A stretch of DNA of 64,000 nucleotides from Halostagnicola sp. A-GB9-2 (GTDB lineage: Archaea > Halobacteriota > Halobacteria > Halobacteriales > Natrialbaceae): positions 186,001 to 250,000 of the forward strand of contig NZ_JASJOC010000004.1 in the NCBI RefSeq assembly GCF_030068615.1, given 5' to 3'. Below, in pieces: positions 8,425 to 18,457 of the stretch; the stretch's first letter is position 1, and each line of letters begins with the position of its first letter. The notes below the pieces were generated by a model, which had not been told where the DNA came from, did not search any database, and worked only from the letters and a program-made list of their open reading frames with translations. Made by a program: the position numbers and the translations under genes.

Positions 8425-9795
8425 TCACCCCCCACGTCTTTCTCGTTCGTATACGCCGGCGCGCTCGAGTTCGCCGCGTTCGCTGAGCACGGCTGGCGTT
8501 CGACAGATACCGGGTGCGCCGGTCACTTGCGGCACCGTACAGTTGTTGCAACTTTCACACAGCAAGCGAGTCTCGGCCGATTCGGGCTCGAGCAGTCGCG
8601 CACCCAGTTTCGGCTCGGCGTAGAACGGTCGAGCCATGCCGACCATGTCGCTGGCCGCCGACCCGCCGTTTCGGCTCGAACCCGATTGACGACTCGAGTC
8701 GCCGAGCAACCGATCCATTTCGTCCCGCTCCCGTATTCCGCCTTCGGCGAGTACCGGAATCGAAACTTCGTCGCGAACCCGTCGACAGAATCCTTCGTTC
8801 CAGGCCGATTCGAAATCGTACTGTAGCGATTGTACCCAGTTCGCCGCGGCGACGAGCCGTCGGCGATTGGGACCGCCGAAGGCCGCGTCGTACCCCTCGA
8901 CCATCGCCTCGTTCGCCCAGGCTCGGTCGGGGTATTCACCGCGAACGATGCTCATGTCCCAGACGACCGACGCGTTGACGGGAACGACGGCGTTGTAACC
9001 GATTTTCTCGAGTCGACGGCAGATTTCGATACTGTCCTCGAGCGAGAGGGTCCGCCGGACGACCGGCCACGGCGGCGCGGCGGTCTCGGCCGGCACTTTC
9101 GTCAACAGCGGAACGTCCCCCGCCCGGTCGCGAATTTCGTCGTGAACCAGCGTGAGAAACTCGAGGCGAGCCTCGGGGCTCCCGCCGAACTCGTCCTCCC
9201 GGCGGTTGTAGAACGGCGAGAGGAACTGCTGGATAATCCCCATGTTCGCCCCCGCGAGGTGGATGCCGTCGTAGCCCGCTTCGATACAGTAGTTTGCAGA
9301 TCTGCCGAAGTCCGCGGCCAGTTCGTACACCTCCTCGGTCGTCAGCACGTGAGGATCACAGGAGAGAAACCCGAGCCGATCGAGCACTCGCAACTGCCAC
9401 GGCGGCTTCGATACGGCGAGTTGCTCGAGATCCGGATTCTCGGCGCGGTGCTCGGCGTGCCAGGTTTCCATACTCCGGAGGCCGCCGTGTTCGAGCTGGA
9501 CGAAGATCCGACTGCCGTGTTCGTGAATTCGATCGGTGAGCCGCGACAATCGGGATACAAACTCGGGGTCGTGGACGCGAGTCATTCCCGGCGCGGCACA
9601 CCCGCCCTCGCCGCGAACGATGGTCGCTCCCTGACAGATGAGCCCGACCCCCGATTCCGCCGCGGGCTCGAGATCCTCGATCAGCGCGTCGATGGCGCCG
9701 GGGCCGTTTCCGGCGCACTCGAGTAACGGCGCTCGATAGAGTCGATTCGGGACCCGCACTCCGCCAATTTCGATCGGATCCTCGAGACTGGCCAT
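8425..9795 (-). CDS. Old Yellow Enzyme-like NADH:flavin oxidoreductase with C-terminal Fe-S cysteines
   Basis: A 456-residue flavoenzyme. Residues 1-370 form the OYE TIM barrel (start EDPIEIGGVRVPNRLYRAP, FVQLEHGG, the substrate region HLAGANMGIIQQFLSP, then VLAEGGI and VGMARPF). Near the C-terminus CESCNNC and a later cysteine in APGIC resemble the 4Fe-4S ligands of 2,4-dienoyl-CoA reductase and trimethylamine dehydrogenase, but the FAD/NAD domain that follows in those enzymes is absent. It is therefore an OYE barrel plus Fe-S tail that must receive electrons from a partner. The loop DSSRQSGSSRNGGSA near 375 looks like an inserted flexible segment. Confidence 0.85.
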   Translation of the reverse strand: MASLEDPIEIGGVRVPNRLYRAPLLECAGNGPGAIDALIEDLEPAAESGVGLICQGATIVRGEGGCAAPGMTRVHDPEFVSRLSRLTDRIHEHGSRIFVQLEHGGLRSMETWHAEHRAENPDLEQLAVSKPPWQLRVLDRLGFLSCDPHVLTTEEVYELAADFGRSANYCIEAGYDGIHLAGANMGIIQQFLSPFYNRREDEFGGSPEARLEFLTLVHDEIRDRAGDVPLLTKVPAETAAPPWPVVRRTLSLEDSIEICRRLEKIGYNAVVPVNASVVWDMSIVRGEYPDRAWANEAMVEGYDAAFGGPNRRRLVAAANWVQSLQYDFESAWNEGFCRRVRDEVSIPVLAEGGIRERDEMDRLLGDSSRQSGSSRNGGSAASDMVGMARPFYAEPKLGARLLEPESAETRLLCESCNNCTVPQVTGAPGICRTPAVLSERGELERAGVYERERRGG

Positions 9796-9872
9796 GGTGT
9801 ATATTCAGGCGGAAGTACCAAGAACGTAGTGTCGAGTCGCAGTCTGAGTGCGGTCACCCCTCTCACCGGTGA

Positions 9873-10421
9873 CTACTTTTCGACCTCGAGCAACGCAACT
9901 CGCTCGCAGACGAGATCCTCGAGTCCCGCGTCGGTTGCCTCACGTTCGGCCGACGTAATGTCGAAGTACGACTGGAGCGTCTCTTCGTTCGGACCCTCGA
10001 GCGTCGGCTCGGGATCGAACTGTTCTGCTTCGATTACCTCTTTGCGGGCCCGCGTTTCGCCGCTTTCGCCACTGTCGCTGTTTTCGCGATCATCTCCGCT
10101 GCCCTCGCCGTTGCCACCGGCATCGAAGAGTACGACAACGCGGTTCCCTCCCTCGCTGACGCCCATCTCGAGCGCTCGGTCGATCTGTCTGCGCCCGGCG
10201 GCGTACAGCAGGATTTCGACGGCCCGATCGCGGGCGACGTTCTCGCCGCGCTCGCGTGCTCGGTCCGCCAGCTCGATAGAGCGCTCGAGGTGGCGTTCGC
10301 CGGCGATATAGCTCGCGTCGAAGGCCTGAATCGTGACCCCGTGGCGGTCACCCAACTCGCCGAGTCGGGCGACGAACGCGTCCAAATCCTCGAGTTCGAG
10401 TCGGCCTTCGAGTAACTCCAT
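9873..10421 (-). CDS. KEOPS complex subunit Cgi121
   Basis: A 182-residue protein whose N-terminal part (IQAFDASYIAGERHLERSIELADRA-type sequence) is characteristic of archaeal Cgi121. In KEOPS, Cgi121 binds the tRNA 3' end and Bud32 and stimulates t6A formation at position 37. The middle (residues 100-125) carries a Gly/Asp/Ser-rich insert that is probably a halophilic loop. The ATG overlaps the stop of hel308 by one base (TGATG), so the two are co-transcribed and translation may be coupled. The pairing of Cgi121 with Hel308 recurs in haloarchaea, to my knowledge. Confidence 0.85.
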   Translation of the reverse strand: MELLEGRLELEDLDAFVARLGELGDRHGVTIQAFDASYIAGERHLERSIELADRARERGENVARDRAVEILLYAAGRRQIDRALEMGVSEGGNRVVVLFDAGGNGEGSGDDRENSDSGESGETRARKEVIEAEQFDPEPTLEGPNEETLQSYFDITSAEREATDAGLEDLVCERVALLEVEK

Positions 10422-12838
10422 CAGAAATCACCCAGACTGGCCTGGTCGTCATCGGTTTCGTCAGCTCCGCTGTTCTCCGCTGTCGTTTCGGATCGGTCGC
10501 TCCCCGCGCTCGTCGTCACTTCGACGCCCTCGAGGTCCGTTCGCGGTTCGATACCGTCCATCGACGAATCTTCACGGCCGGCGTTCTCGAGGATGTTCTC
10601 GGCCGTCTTCTCCCCTTTTAGCACCGCGAGGACGACTCCCTTGTCGGCGTTTCGGAGGTCCGCAGGACCTTCGATGCTGACGTCGTAGAGCTGGCGCGCG
10701 CGCTTGCGGCCGACGCCCCGAACCGAAACCAACTCGAGGAGGTCCTCGCTCACGCCGTGTTCGACGCGGGCGCGGGCCTCTCGGACCGCGACGGTCCACT
10801 CGCTTCCGATTTCGTTCGCGAGTGATTCGGCCGCGCCGAGCAGCCATTCGGCGGTGTCGACCTTCCCGCGGAGGTCGCCCGGCCCGATCTTGTACTCGTC
10901 GGTGAGCCACTCCTCGTCGCGTTCCTCGGCCCAGTCCTCGAGCAGTTTGCCGGTCTTCAGCGAGGCGAGCCAATCTTCGAACCGACCGTCCTCGTACTCG
11001 CTGGGCGCGTCGCCGAGCAGTTCGGTCTCGCGCTTGTAGAAGAGTTCGCCGAAGGTCTCGTCCTCGCCGGAACGGAGGTACAGTTCGTACATGTCCGGCG
11101 TTCTCGAGATCAGCTGGTAGAGCCCGAGGGCCGTCGGTCGATCGTCCGCCGACTCGAGCCCGTAGACGATTTCCGCGGCGGTCATGGGATCGAGATAGAG
11201 CCTCGAGACAGTGTGTCCGAGGCTGGTGGCGGTGAGTTCGACCTCGCTGCCAGCATCATGATCCCTGTCGCTGCCGGTTTCGTCATCCGTAAGCTCCGCG
11301 GCGGAAACAAACGCGTCGGTCGCGGGTTCTGCTTGCTCGTCGGTCGCCCCTCCTGTTCCTGTCGTCGTCGGTCCGCCCTCGCGGTCGATGAAGTCGTTCG
11401 ACTCGAGGTACTCGAGCACGTCGTCGGTGACCGTCTCGAGTCGGTTCCCCTCCGTCGACTGGCTCGCGTAGAGTGTCGCCTGCATGAACTCGAGCAATCC
11501 TCGGCGTGTCCGAGCGAATCCGGAGGCGATGGTCGCGAGAACGTGGGTGCGAAGCGCGGGTTCGGCGGCGAGCTTGGAGCGAACGGGTTCCGGTTCGCCC
11601 CAGACGTACCGATCGAACAGCTCCTGGCGCTCGTCGTGGCTGTTCGCGAGCAGGACGGCTTCGCCGTAGGGATCGAGCCCGGGCCGTCCGGCCCGACCCA
11701 TCATCTGGTGGACCTCGAGAACGTCCAGCGGCGACATGCCGCCGGCAGTGGGGTCGAACCGCCGCCAGTCGCGGACGATCACGCGCCGGGCGGGCGTGTT
11801 GACGCCGGCGGCGAGCGTCGGTGTCGCGGAGATCATCTTGAGCAGTCGGTCGCGAAAGGCGTCCTCGACGATCGTTCGGTGTTCGCTTGCGAGTCCCGCG
11901 TGGTGAAAGGCGGCCCCGCGTTCGACGCAGTCTGCGAGGTCTTTGCTCGTCTCGGTATCGCTGACGTCCCGAATGTCGTCGGCGAGTTCCGACAGTTCGT
12001 TCCGTTCCTCGTCGGTGAGTTCCGGCTTCGAGACCTGCGAAAGTCGCCGCGCTGCGGCTTCTGCATTTCGACGCGAACTGACGAAAACGAGCGACGAACC
12101 CCCCTCCTGTAGAATGTCCCGGACCAGAGCGGCCTCCTGCTTTTCGGATCCTTCGACGGGAACCTCTCTCGTCGAGCCGTCGTCGAACTCGAGGGCGTTG
12201 CCGTAGTGGACCCCCATCTGGAGGTCGATCGGTCGCCAATCCGTGTCGACGAGGTCAGCCTCGAGCCAGTCCGCGATTTCGTCTGCGTTGCCGACTGTCG
12301 CCGAAAGTGCGACCGTCTGCAATCCGGGGTTTAGCTCCCGGAGCTTCGCGAGGGTTACCTCGAGGGTGGGTCCCCGGTTCCGGTCGTCGATCAGGTGAAC
12401 CTCGTCGCTGACGACGCAGGTGAGATCCGAGAGCCAGTCCGCGCCGTTTCGCACGAGCGAGTCAACCTTCTCGCTGGTCGCGACGATCAGGTCCTTCGTG
12501 GCGAGCCACTCGTCGGTCGACTCGTAGTTTCCGGTCGTCACGCCCGTCGTGACGCCGAACTCCTCGTAGGCGTCGAACTCGGCCTTTTTCTCGCTTGCCA
12601 GGGCGCGGAGGGGAACGATGTACAGTGCCTTCCCCCCGCGCTGGACCGCAGAAAGCATTGAGAGGGCGGCGATCATCGTCTTCCCGCTCGCGGTCGGCAC
12701 GGCGGCGACGAGACTCTCCCCCTCGAGGATCCCCGCTTCGACGGACTCGGCTTGCGGTGGGTACAACTCCTCGATCCCCTCGTCCTGAAAGTGCTCGAGC
12801 GCCCCCGGCGGGAGCCCCGACAGCTCCTCGACGTTCAT
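10421..12838 (-). CDS. hel308: Hel308 (HelQ/Ski2-type) DNA helicase
   Basis: An 805-residue superfamily 2 helicase that unwinds lagging strands at stalled forks. Motif [18 protein letters not shown] and the Walker A PTASGKT near residue 50; motif II DEVH near 145; motif [11 protein letters not shown]; motif [15 protein letters not shown]; motif [12 protein letters not shown]. The C-terminal third has the winged-helix and ratchet domains, with [15 protein letters not shown] as a helix-hairpin-helix near 700. An acidic insert of about 60 residues ([18 protein letters not shown] and following, near 490-540) interrupts the core and is probably disordered. It is the first gene of the leftward pair with cgi121. 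Confidence 0.9.
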   Translation of the reverse strand: MNVEELSGLPPGALEHFQDEGIEELYPPQAESVEAGILEGESLVAAVPTASGKTMIAALSMLSAVQRGGKALYIVPLRALASEKKAEFDAYEEFGVTTGVTTGNYESTDEWLATKDLIVATSEKVDSLVRNGADWLSDLTCVVSDEVHLIDDRNRGPTLEVTLAKLRELNPGLQTVALSATVGNADEIADWLEADLVDTDWRPIDLQMGVHYGNALEFDDGSTREVPVEGSEKQEAALVRDILQEGGSSLVFVSSRRNAEAAARRLSQVSKPELTDEERNELSELADDIRDVSDTETSKDLADCVERGAAFHHAGLASEHRTIVEDAFRDRLLKMISATPTLAAGVNTPARRVIVRDWRRFDPTAGGMSPLDVLEVHQMMGRAGRPGLDPYGEAVLLANSHDERQELFDRYVWGEPEPVRSKLAAEPALRTHVLATIASGFARTRRGLLEFMQATLYASQSTEGNRLETVTDDVLEYLESNDFIDREGGPTTTGTGGATDEQAEPATDAFVSAAELTDDETGSDRDHDAGSEVELTATSLGHTVSRLYLDPMTAAEIVYGLESADDRPTALGLYQLISRTPDMYELYLRSGEDETFGELFYKRETELLGDAPSEYEDGRFEDWLASLKTGKLLEDWAEERDEEWLTDEYKIGPGDLRGKVDTAEWLLGAAESLANEIGSEWTVAVREARARVEHGVSEDLLELVSVRGVGRKRARQLYDVSIEGPADLRNADKGVVLAVLKGEKTAENILENAGREDSSMDGIEPRTDLEGVEVTTSAGSDRSETTAENSGADETDDDQASLGDF

Positions 12839-12915
12839 TACTCGCTCTTGTGCCGTCCCGCGGTTTAAAGTATCGTCTCTCGCCGGGTTTGGACCCGGTT
12901 CGGTCCGGAAGCGGT

Positions 12916-13188
12916 ATGTCGAAGACTCCCGAACCGTCGCGTATGCAAGTCGAATTCGACGAAGACACGTGTATCGGCATGTACCAGTGTGTCGCCGAAT
13001 GGGACGCCTTCTCGAAGGACAAGTCCGCCGGGAAGGCGGTTCTCGAAGGGGGCGAAGAGAAAGAAGAGGGAATGTTCGTTCGTGAGGTGCCAGACGACGC
13101 GGAACTCGACGCGAAGTTTGCCGCTCGGACCTGTCCCGTCGACGCGATCGCGATCTACGACGACGACGGCGAGCAGTTGATTCCGTAG
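12916..13188 (+). CDS. Three-cysteine small ferredoxin
   Basis: A 90-residue acidic protein with only three cysteines in ferredoxin positions: C19 and C25 (CIGMYQC) and C73 (CPVDAI). The second ligand of a normal CxxCxxC set is replaced by Met22. This pattern matches the small [3Fe-4S] ferredoxins that reduce cytochrome P450s in actinobacteria, so a three-iron cluster is the first guess. An insert of Lys/Glu-rich sequence (residues 35-52) is present. ATG 12916 is used; Met10 is an alternative. A cytochrome P450 gene begins 750 bases downstream on the same strand, across a leftward regulator. Confidence 0.8.
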   Translation: MSKTPEPSRMQVEFDEDTCIGMYQCVAEWDAFSKDKSAGKAVLEGGEEKEEGMFVREVPDDAELDAKFAARTCPVDAIAIYDDDGEQLIP

Positions 13189-13201
13189 GTAGCTCCGTTT
13201 C

Positions 13202-13858
13202 TCACCGTCGTAACGCTGCATCGACAAGCTTCGACTCGACCGTCCGCAGGAGCGTCGAGGCCGCGCTTTCAGAACACTTGAGCGACGCCGCAACCTCGGC
13301 CAGCGATCCGGTTCGGGGGATATCGTAGTAGCCAAGTTCTCGAGCCGTCTCCATCGCCTCGAACTGTCGTGCGGTCAGTCGCCCGGCGAGGGTCTCGGCT
13401 TTCCGCTGGTGGTCGCTCACCCGCTCGACCTCGACGCCGACGTCATCGGGGAAGCGTTCGACCAGCCCCGCGAGCGCGTCGGGCTCGCCGAGAACGGTAA
13501 CGTGGACGCTCTCGCGACCGGTGTAGATGATCGGCGGCACGATCACGAGCCCGGAGTCGTCGAACGTTCCCAGTAACGCCTCGTCGGCCCCCCGGAGGTC
13601 CATCTCGGCGTAGCCGTAGAACGTGTCCTCGTCGACGGGCGTAATCTCGAACCGGTGGACAACGGTCAGGTCGGTTGCCGTCTCCCGGATTTTGTCGCGG
13701 TCGCCGACGATCAGCGAGAGGAATCGCACCCGCTCGGTCTCGGGATCGACGTGCCAGGAAAGCAGTTCCTCGCGGCGAAACTCGAGTTCGGAATCGGGCC
13801 TGGGAACCGGCAGCTGCATTCGGTCGGGCAGTCGGAGCGTTAGATCCGTCGATTGCAT
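13202..13858 (-). CDS. HTH-10 (Bat-type) transcriptional regulator
   Basis: A 218-residue protein. The C-terminal 55 residues (LTARQFEAMETARELGYYDIPR, then SLAEVAASLKCSESAASTLLR) are the HTH-10 domain of haloarchaeal bacterio-opsin-activator-like regulators. The first 150 residues are a beta-rich sensory part seen in this subgroup, with no recognisable cofactor motif. It lies convergent to the ferredoxin (14 bases between stops) and divergent from the P450 gene (80 bases between starts), so control of the P450 is the simplest proposal. Confidence 0.85.
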   Translation of the reverse strand: MQSTDLTLRLPDRMQLPVPRPDSELEFRREELLSWHVDPETERVRFLSLIVGDRDKIRETATDLTVVHRFEITPVDEDTFYGYAEMDLRGADEALLGTFDDSGLVIVPPIIYTGRESVHVTVLGEPDALAGLVERFPDDVGVEVERVSDHQRKAETLAGRLTARQFEAMETARELGYYDIPRTGSLAEVAASLKCSESAASTLLRTVESKLVDAALRR

Positions 13859-13938
13859 ACTCGCTGGTCACGCTCTATAATAAAGAAGTTCAGTGCTTCG
13901 GGCAAACGCCGACCATCTTTCCCATCCTGCGTACGAAC

Positions 13939-15387
13939 ATGTCCGATACCGAACCGCACTCGCTCCGCTCCGACGATGCCGCGTCGCTGGCGGCAGATTC
14001 CTCGAGCGATGAGCACTCGACTTCTACTTCTTCGAGCGTAGATGGCTCCAACACCGATCCCTCGAGCGCCGACCGACTGCCGGGACCGCGCGGCCTTCCG
14101 TTGATCGGGAGCACGCTTTCGATCGCCCGCGACCCGATCGCGTTCCTCGAGTCTGCCAGGAAGTACGGTGATATCGTCTCCTACGGGGCCTACGGTACCG
14201 AGTTCGCCCTCGTTTACGACCCCCACGTCGTGGAGGCCGTCCTCGTCTCGCGATCGGACGAGTTCGACAAAGGCGAGTTCGAGACCGAGTTCGGCGAACT
14301 CATCGCCCCCGACGGAATCGCGTTCACGGAGGGCGAGCGGTGGCGTCGACAGCGAACCCTGTTGCAGTCGTCGTTTACGCCCGATCGCATTCACGCCGTC
14401 GCCGACGAGATGGTCGCGGAGGCGGACGCGCTCGTCGACGGGTGGGACGACGGCGACATCGTCTCGCTTCGGGACGGTCTGGCGACCTACAGCGTCCGCG
14501 TTCTCGCCCGGACGCTGTTCGATCTCCCGCTCGAGGACGACCGCACGCGAACCGTCACGCGGGCGGCGACCGCAGTCAACGAGTATGCGTCGCCCCGCCG
14601 CCTCGCTGTCGGCTCGCTCATACCGTCGTGGGTTCCGGACCGCGTCGGTCGCGAGTACGAGACCGCGATGGCCGGCCTCGAGGAACTCGTCACCGAACTG
14701 GTCACGGAGCGACGCCGGACGGACACAACGGGTGACGACCTCCTCTCTGTATTAGCTCGAGCGGAGTACCCGGACGGCTCGCGACTCTCGCCCGACGAAA
14801 TCCGAGATCAACTCGTCACGTTCCTCTTCGCCGGTCACGAGACGACTTCGACCACGCTCGCGGTCGCGTGCTGGCTCCTCGCAGGCAATCCAAACCTTCG
14901 CGAAAAACTCGAGTCGGAACTCGAGACTGTCTGTGACAATCGGGACCCCGCAGTCGGCGACCTCGCCAGCCTCGAGTACACCGAAGCCGTTCTCAGGGAG
15001 GCGATGCGTCTCTACCCGCCGGTAACGGGCGTCTATCGCGAACCACTCACGGACGCGGTGCTCGCCGGGTATCGAATTTCGGCCGACACGACCCTCCAGC
15101 TCTCGGCGTACGGTATCCACCGCGACGAACGCTGGTGGGACGACCCCGAGGCGTTCCACCCCGAGCGGTGGCTCGCCGATACCGATCGGCCCGAGTACGC
15201 GTACTTTCCCTTCGGGGGAGGGCCTCGCCACTGCCTCGGAATGCGCTTTGCGATGGTCGAACTCCAACTCGCCCTCGCCTCGATCGTCAGCCGCGTCGAG
15301 TTCGGCCGCCTCACGGAGACCCTCGAGCCGTCGCTCGGTGTGACGCTCGATCCCGGCCCGCTCGAGGCGCGAGTGCGGAAGCGATAA
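13939..15387 (+). CDS. Cytochrome P450
   Basis: A 482-residue soluble-type P450. LPGPRGLPLIG (47-57) opens the fold, the I-helix oxygen-binding motif is AGHETT (298-303), the K-helix ExxR is in EAMRLYPP, and the heme loop FGGGPRHCLG places the thiolate ligand at Cys432. The first 46 residues are Ser/Asp-rich and not a membrane anchor. Layout and motifs are closest to the CYP102/CYP110-like bacterial class; haloarchaeal P450s such as CYP174 are known, but I cannot assign a family. A redox partner is needed; the nearby three-cysteine ferredoxin is a candidate. The substrate is unknown. Confidence 0.92.
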   Translation: MSDTEPHSLRSDDAASLAADSSSDEHSTSTSSSVDGSNTDPSSADRLPGPRGLPLIGSTLSIARDPIAFLESARKYGDIVSYGAYGTEFALVYDPHVVEAVLVSRSDEFDKGEFETEFGELIAPDGIAFTEGERWRRQRTLLQSSFTPDRIHAVADEMVAEADALVDGWDDGDIVSLRDGLATYSVRVLARTLFDLPLEDDRTRTVTRAATAVNEYASPRRLAVGSLIPSWVPDRVGREYETAMAGLEELVTELVTERRRTDTTGDDLLSVLARAEYPDGSRLSPDEIRDQLVTFLFAGHETTSTTLAVACWLLAGNPNLREKLESELETVCDNRDPAVGDLASLEYTEAVLREAMRLYPPVTGVYREPLTDAVLAGYRISADTTLQLSAYGIHRDERWWDDPEAFHPERWLADTDRPEYAYFPFGGGPRHCLGMRFAMVELQLALASIVSRVEFGRLTETLEPSLGVTLDPGPLEARVRKR

Positions 15388-15599
15388 CGCGGCGCTCGTT
15401 CAACCAGGTCGGCACCGACTCTCGGCCGAGGGACACGGTCGGTCGGAACGGCTGAATCGGAATCACCTCCCGAACGTCGTTCAAATCTCGGCCGCACGTC
15501 GTCTACGAAAGTGCCGTCAAGTACGAAGTGGCTCGTTTTTCGGGATCGTTTCGATGTAGGGTCGTTTTGCGGTGAAATCGTTTCGACGGAGTGACTTCC

Positions 15600-16139
15600 T
15601 CACTCCTCCGCGACGGTGATCGTTATTTCGTCGGTTTCACCGAAGGCGCGGTGCGGTCCGTCGGCGATCTGGAGGGTTAGATCATATTCGCCGGGATCGA
15701 GTTCGATCTCTCCGTTGGACTGTCCGTCACCCCAGTGATAGATACCGTCCGCTTCGGCTTCGTCACCTGGTCCGGGGATGGTTTCGCCTTCTTCGAAGCC
15801 CTCGTGATCGACCAGCACGTGCAGGTGTCCCTCACCTTCAGTGGCTTCTCCTGCTGGCGCGAGTTCGATGCCCTCGGCTTCCGCCTCGATTTCGACCGGC
15901 GACTCGACGGTGTCGCCGTCCTCGGGTGCCGTAAACACCGCGCTTGCGTCGTCGGGCTGGTCTCCGACGTCGATTTCGCCGTTATCGTCTTCGCCGTTGT
16001 CGTCTTCGCTCGGTTCCTCGTCGTCGTCTTCCGGCTCGTCGTCATCGTCTCCGCTGAGACAGCCGCTCAGTCCGATGATACCGACGCCCGCGAGAGCGCT
16101 GAATCTTCTCCGTGTGTACGTTGTGTTTTCGGGAGCCAT
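15600..16139 (-). CDS. DUF4399 lipoprotein
   Basis: A 179-residue exported protein. TRRRFSALAG is a Tat signal and LSGC a lipobox (cysteine near residue 27). An acidic linker of Asp/Glu repeats leads to a beta-rich domain of about 100 residues with GHLHVLVDHEG, GIYHWGDGQSNGEIEL and DGPHRAFG, the histidine-rich pattern of DUF4399. The histidines could bind a metal, but no function is established. It lies alone, with non-coding flanks of 212 and 165 bases. Confidence 0.8.
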   Translation of the reverse strand: MAPENTTYTRRRFSALAGVGIIGLSGCLSGDDDDEPEDDDEEPSEDDNGEDDNGEIDVGDQPDDASAVFTAPEDGDTVESPVEIEAEAEGIELAPAGEATEGEGHLHVLVDHEGFEEGETIPGPGDEAEADGIYHWGDGQSNGEIELDPGEYDLTLQIADGPHRAFGETDEITITVAEE

Positions 16140-16304
16140 GATTGTATTATTCTCGCGAACGGGTATGAAATCACCGGTGTCGAGATACCCGACAGTCTCC
16201 TCAATTGATATAGTCGAGAAATCCTGCTACTGTCCTCTCTGGAAAACGTCGCTCGAGACCCGGATACGCCGGGCTCGAGAAATGGTCGCGCCGATCGACG
16301 CGAG

Positions 16305-17219
16305 TTAGGAAATCTTCTCGTACTGTTCGGAGAGTTTCTCCGCGGCTTCGCCGAGTTCGTTGCGTTCGAACTCCGAGAGGTCCCATTCGACGATCTCTTC
16401 GATTCCGTTCGAACCGAGTTTGGCGGGCACGCCGAAGGCGGTGTCCTCATGGCCGAACTCGCCCTCGAGCGTGACACTCGCGGGGAGCACTTCGCCCGTG
16501 TCGCGGATGACGGCCTCGACCATGTGGCCGACGCCGGTAGCTGGACCCCACTCGGTCGCGCCTTTCTTCTCGATGACGTTCATCGCGGAGGTCTGAAGCT
16601 CCTCGAGGAGTTCTTCCTTTTCGTCGGCGGTGAACTCGGGATCCCGGCCGTTGACCCGAACCTTCGAGAAGACGGGAACCTGCGCGTCGCCGTGCTCGCC
16701 GAGGATCGTCGCCTCGACGTTTTGAACGGGAACGTCGAAGCGCTGGGCGATGACGTACCGGAATCGCGCGGAGTCGAGTCGGCCGCCGAAGCCGATCACT
16801 TGCTCGCGCGCCCGGTCGCCGGTTTCGTAGAGGTGGCGGTTGAGCAGGTCGACGGGGTTCGAGGTCGTGATCGTGACGAAATCGTCGTTGTGCTCGGCGA
16901 GTGAGGAACCGATATCCTCCATGATCGGCGCGTTATCGCCCGCGAGGTCGATACGGGTCTGTCCCGGCTGCCGTGGAATACCCGCCGTGATAACGACGAC
17001 ATCTGATCCTTCGGTGTCCTCGTACCCGCCCTGTCGGATGACGGTATTGGAGTCGTAGGCCGCGCCGTGGTTCGCGTCGGCGGCCTGTCCGACCGTGTCG
17101 TCTTCCTTGTCCGGAATGTCGACGAAGACGAGCTCGTCTGCAACGTCCCGAAGCGCGATGTTGTAGCCTGCGGCGGCCCCGACCGTCCCGGCCGCGCCGA
17201 CTACGCTAACTTTCGTCAT
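16305..17219 (-). CDS. mdh: Malate dehydrogenase (LDH-like, halophilic)
   Basis: A 304-residue NAD-dependent dehydrogenase. The Rossmann motif is [15 protein letters not shown] (residues 5-19). The active-site arginine region reads [10 protein letters not shown]; the arginine at this loop marks malate rather than lactate as substrate. NPVDLLN and the catalytic histidine in [14 protein letters not shown] are present. Length and acidity match the well-studied Haloarcula marismortui tetrameric enzyme. It oxidises malate to oxaloacetate in the citric-acid cycle. The ATG at 17219 begins MTKVSVVG; the frame remains open upstream through unrelated sequence. Confidence 0.93.
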   Translation of the reverse strand: MTKVSVVGAAGTVGAAAGYNIALRDVADELVFVDIPDKEDDTVGQAADANHGAAYDSNTVIRQGGYEDTEGSDVVVITAGIPRQPGQTRIDLAGDNAPIMEDIGSSLAEHNDDFVTITTSNPVDLLNRHLYETGDRAREQVIGFGGRLDSARFRYVIAQRFDVPVQNVEATILGEHGDAQVPVFSKVRVNGRDPEFTADEKEELLEELQTSAMNVIEKKGATEWGPATGVGHMVEAVIRDTGEVLPASVTLEGEFGHEDTAFGVPAKLGSNGIEEIVEWDLSEFERNELGEAAEKLSEQYEKIS

Positions 17220-17360
17220 ACCACGTAATGGTGCACCGTCCCTCGCGTTAAATCCGTCGAAACCCGTCGATTTGTACGATTTACTGATCATCGAACTGGT
17301 GTTCGTCGACTTCCTGACTGAGACCGAACCGATCATACAGCCGGCCCTTGAGACTCGAGT

Positions 17361-17810
17361 ATGCGAGTCAGCGTGGTCGGCGGCGGAACGATTACCGACG
17401 AACAGGAGGGAACTGCCGTGGCGGTCGGGAAGGCACTGGCGCGAAACGGCCACACCGTCGTCTGTGGCGGTCTCGGCGGGACGATGGAAGCGGTCTGTCG
17501 CGGGGCGAAATCCGAAGGCGGAGCGACCATCGGGATCCTCCCGACGGATCGTCGGACCGATGCGAACGAGTACGTCGACACGGCGATTGCGACGGGACTG
17601 GGTCACGCCCGAAACGTCCTCGTTCCGATGAATGGTGAAGGGGTCGTCGCGCTGGCAGGCAGTGCGGGGACCCTCTCGGAAATCGGCTTCGCACAGGTGT
17701 ACGACCGCCCGGTCGTCGGAATCGACACCCACGAGATTCCCGGCGTCGATGCCGTCGAGACGCCCGAGGAGGCGGTCGCGACGCTCGAGCGAGCTGTCGC
17801 GGAGAGATAA
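17361..17810 (+). CDS. LOG/TIGR00725-type Rossmann protein
   Basis: A 149-residue protein of the SLOG/LOG superfamily. [15 protein letters not shown] is the nucleotide-binding start, [16 protein letters not shown] the second loop, and [13 protein letters not shown] corresponds to the PGGxGTxxE motif, here with the first PGG reduced to AGS. Related proteins are cytokinin-activating phosphoribohydrolases or nucleotide sensors; the altered motif makes catalytic activity uncertain. It is often misannotated as a lysine decarboxylase. Confidence 0.8.
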   Translation: MRVSVVGGGTITDEQEGTAVAVGKALARNGHTVVCGGLGGTMEAVCRGAKSEGGATIGILPTDRRTDANEYVDTAIATGLGHARNVLVPMNGEGVVALAGSAGTLSEIGFAQVYDRPVVGIDTHEIPGVDAVETPEEAVATLERAVAER

Positions 17811-17918
17811 TGTCTGGCTCGAGGGACTTACCGGTCGACGTTACCGGCGGCCGCCGTCGCCGGTCGTCGCTGCGTCGAAGCCGGCGCTCCTTCGGTTGCT
17901 GGACCCCTCGTTTCCGGT

Positions 17919-18374
17919 ATGACTAGTGATGCCGAGAGCGGTTTCGCCACCATTCCCGAATCTTACGACCTTCGCGAAGACCTCCCGACGCTCGAGCAGT
18001 TCGCCGAGCTTCGCGACGCCGCCGGACTTCCGGCTCGCTCGCGCGAGGGAATCGAACGCGGCCTTCCAAACTCTCTTTACGGCGTGACCGTCGCGTACGG
18101 GCCCAATGACGAGGTCGTGGGGATGGGGCGAATCATCGGCGACGGCAGGACGGTCTTCCAGATTGGCGACCTGGCGGTCCGTCCCGAACACCAGGGAAAC
18201 GGCCTCGGAACGGCGATGATGGCCGCGCTCGTTTCGCACCTCGAGGAGAACGCCCCTCCTCGGGCGTACGTCAACTTGATGGCGGACACCGACGGCTTTT
18301 ACGACCGGTTCGGGTTCAAGGAGACGCGACCCGAATCGAAGGGAATGTACCGCCGAACGGGCGAGGAGCGATAG
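17919..18374 (+). CDS. GNAT-family N-acetyltransferase
   Basis: A 151-residue acetyl-CoA-dependent transferase. The acetyl-CoA pyrophosphate loop is VRPEHQGNGLGTAMM (motif A, R/QxxGxG/A), preceded by a beta strand FQIGDLA. The C-terminal FYDRFGF is the motif B tyrosine region. The acceptor is unknown. It lies 108 bases after the LOG-like gene on the same strand. Confidence 0.85.
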   Translation: MTSDAESGFATIPESYDLREDLPTLEQFAELRDAAGLPARSREGIERGLPNSLYGVTVAYGPNDEVVGMGRIIGDGRTVFQIGDLAVRPEHQGNGLGTAMMAALVSHLEENAPPRAYVNLMADTDGFYDRFGFKETRPESKGMYRRTGEER

Positions 18375-18457
18375 CGACGCGGTCGCTCGTATCCGATTTC
18401 TCAAACCCTTCAACCCTCTTCGTAGCCTTTTCGACGTTCCAGCCCGTTGAGACGAGT

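Noticed and set aside
17361-17810. Lysine decarboxylase
   Set aside because: The protein is a LOG/SLOG Rossmann protein; the decarboxylase name is a known misannotation and no PLP site is present.
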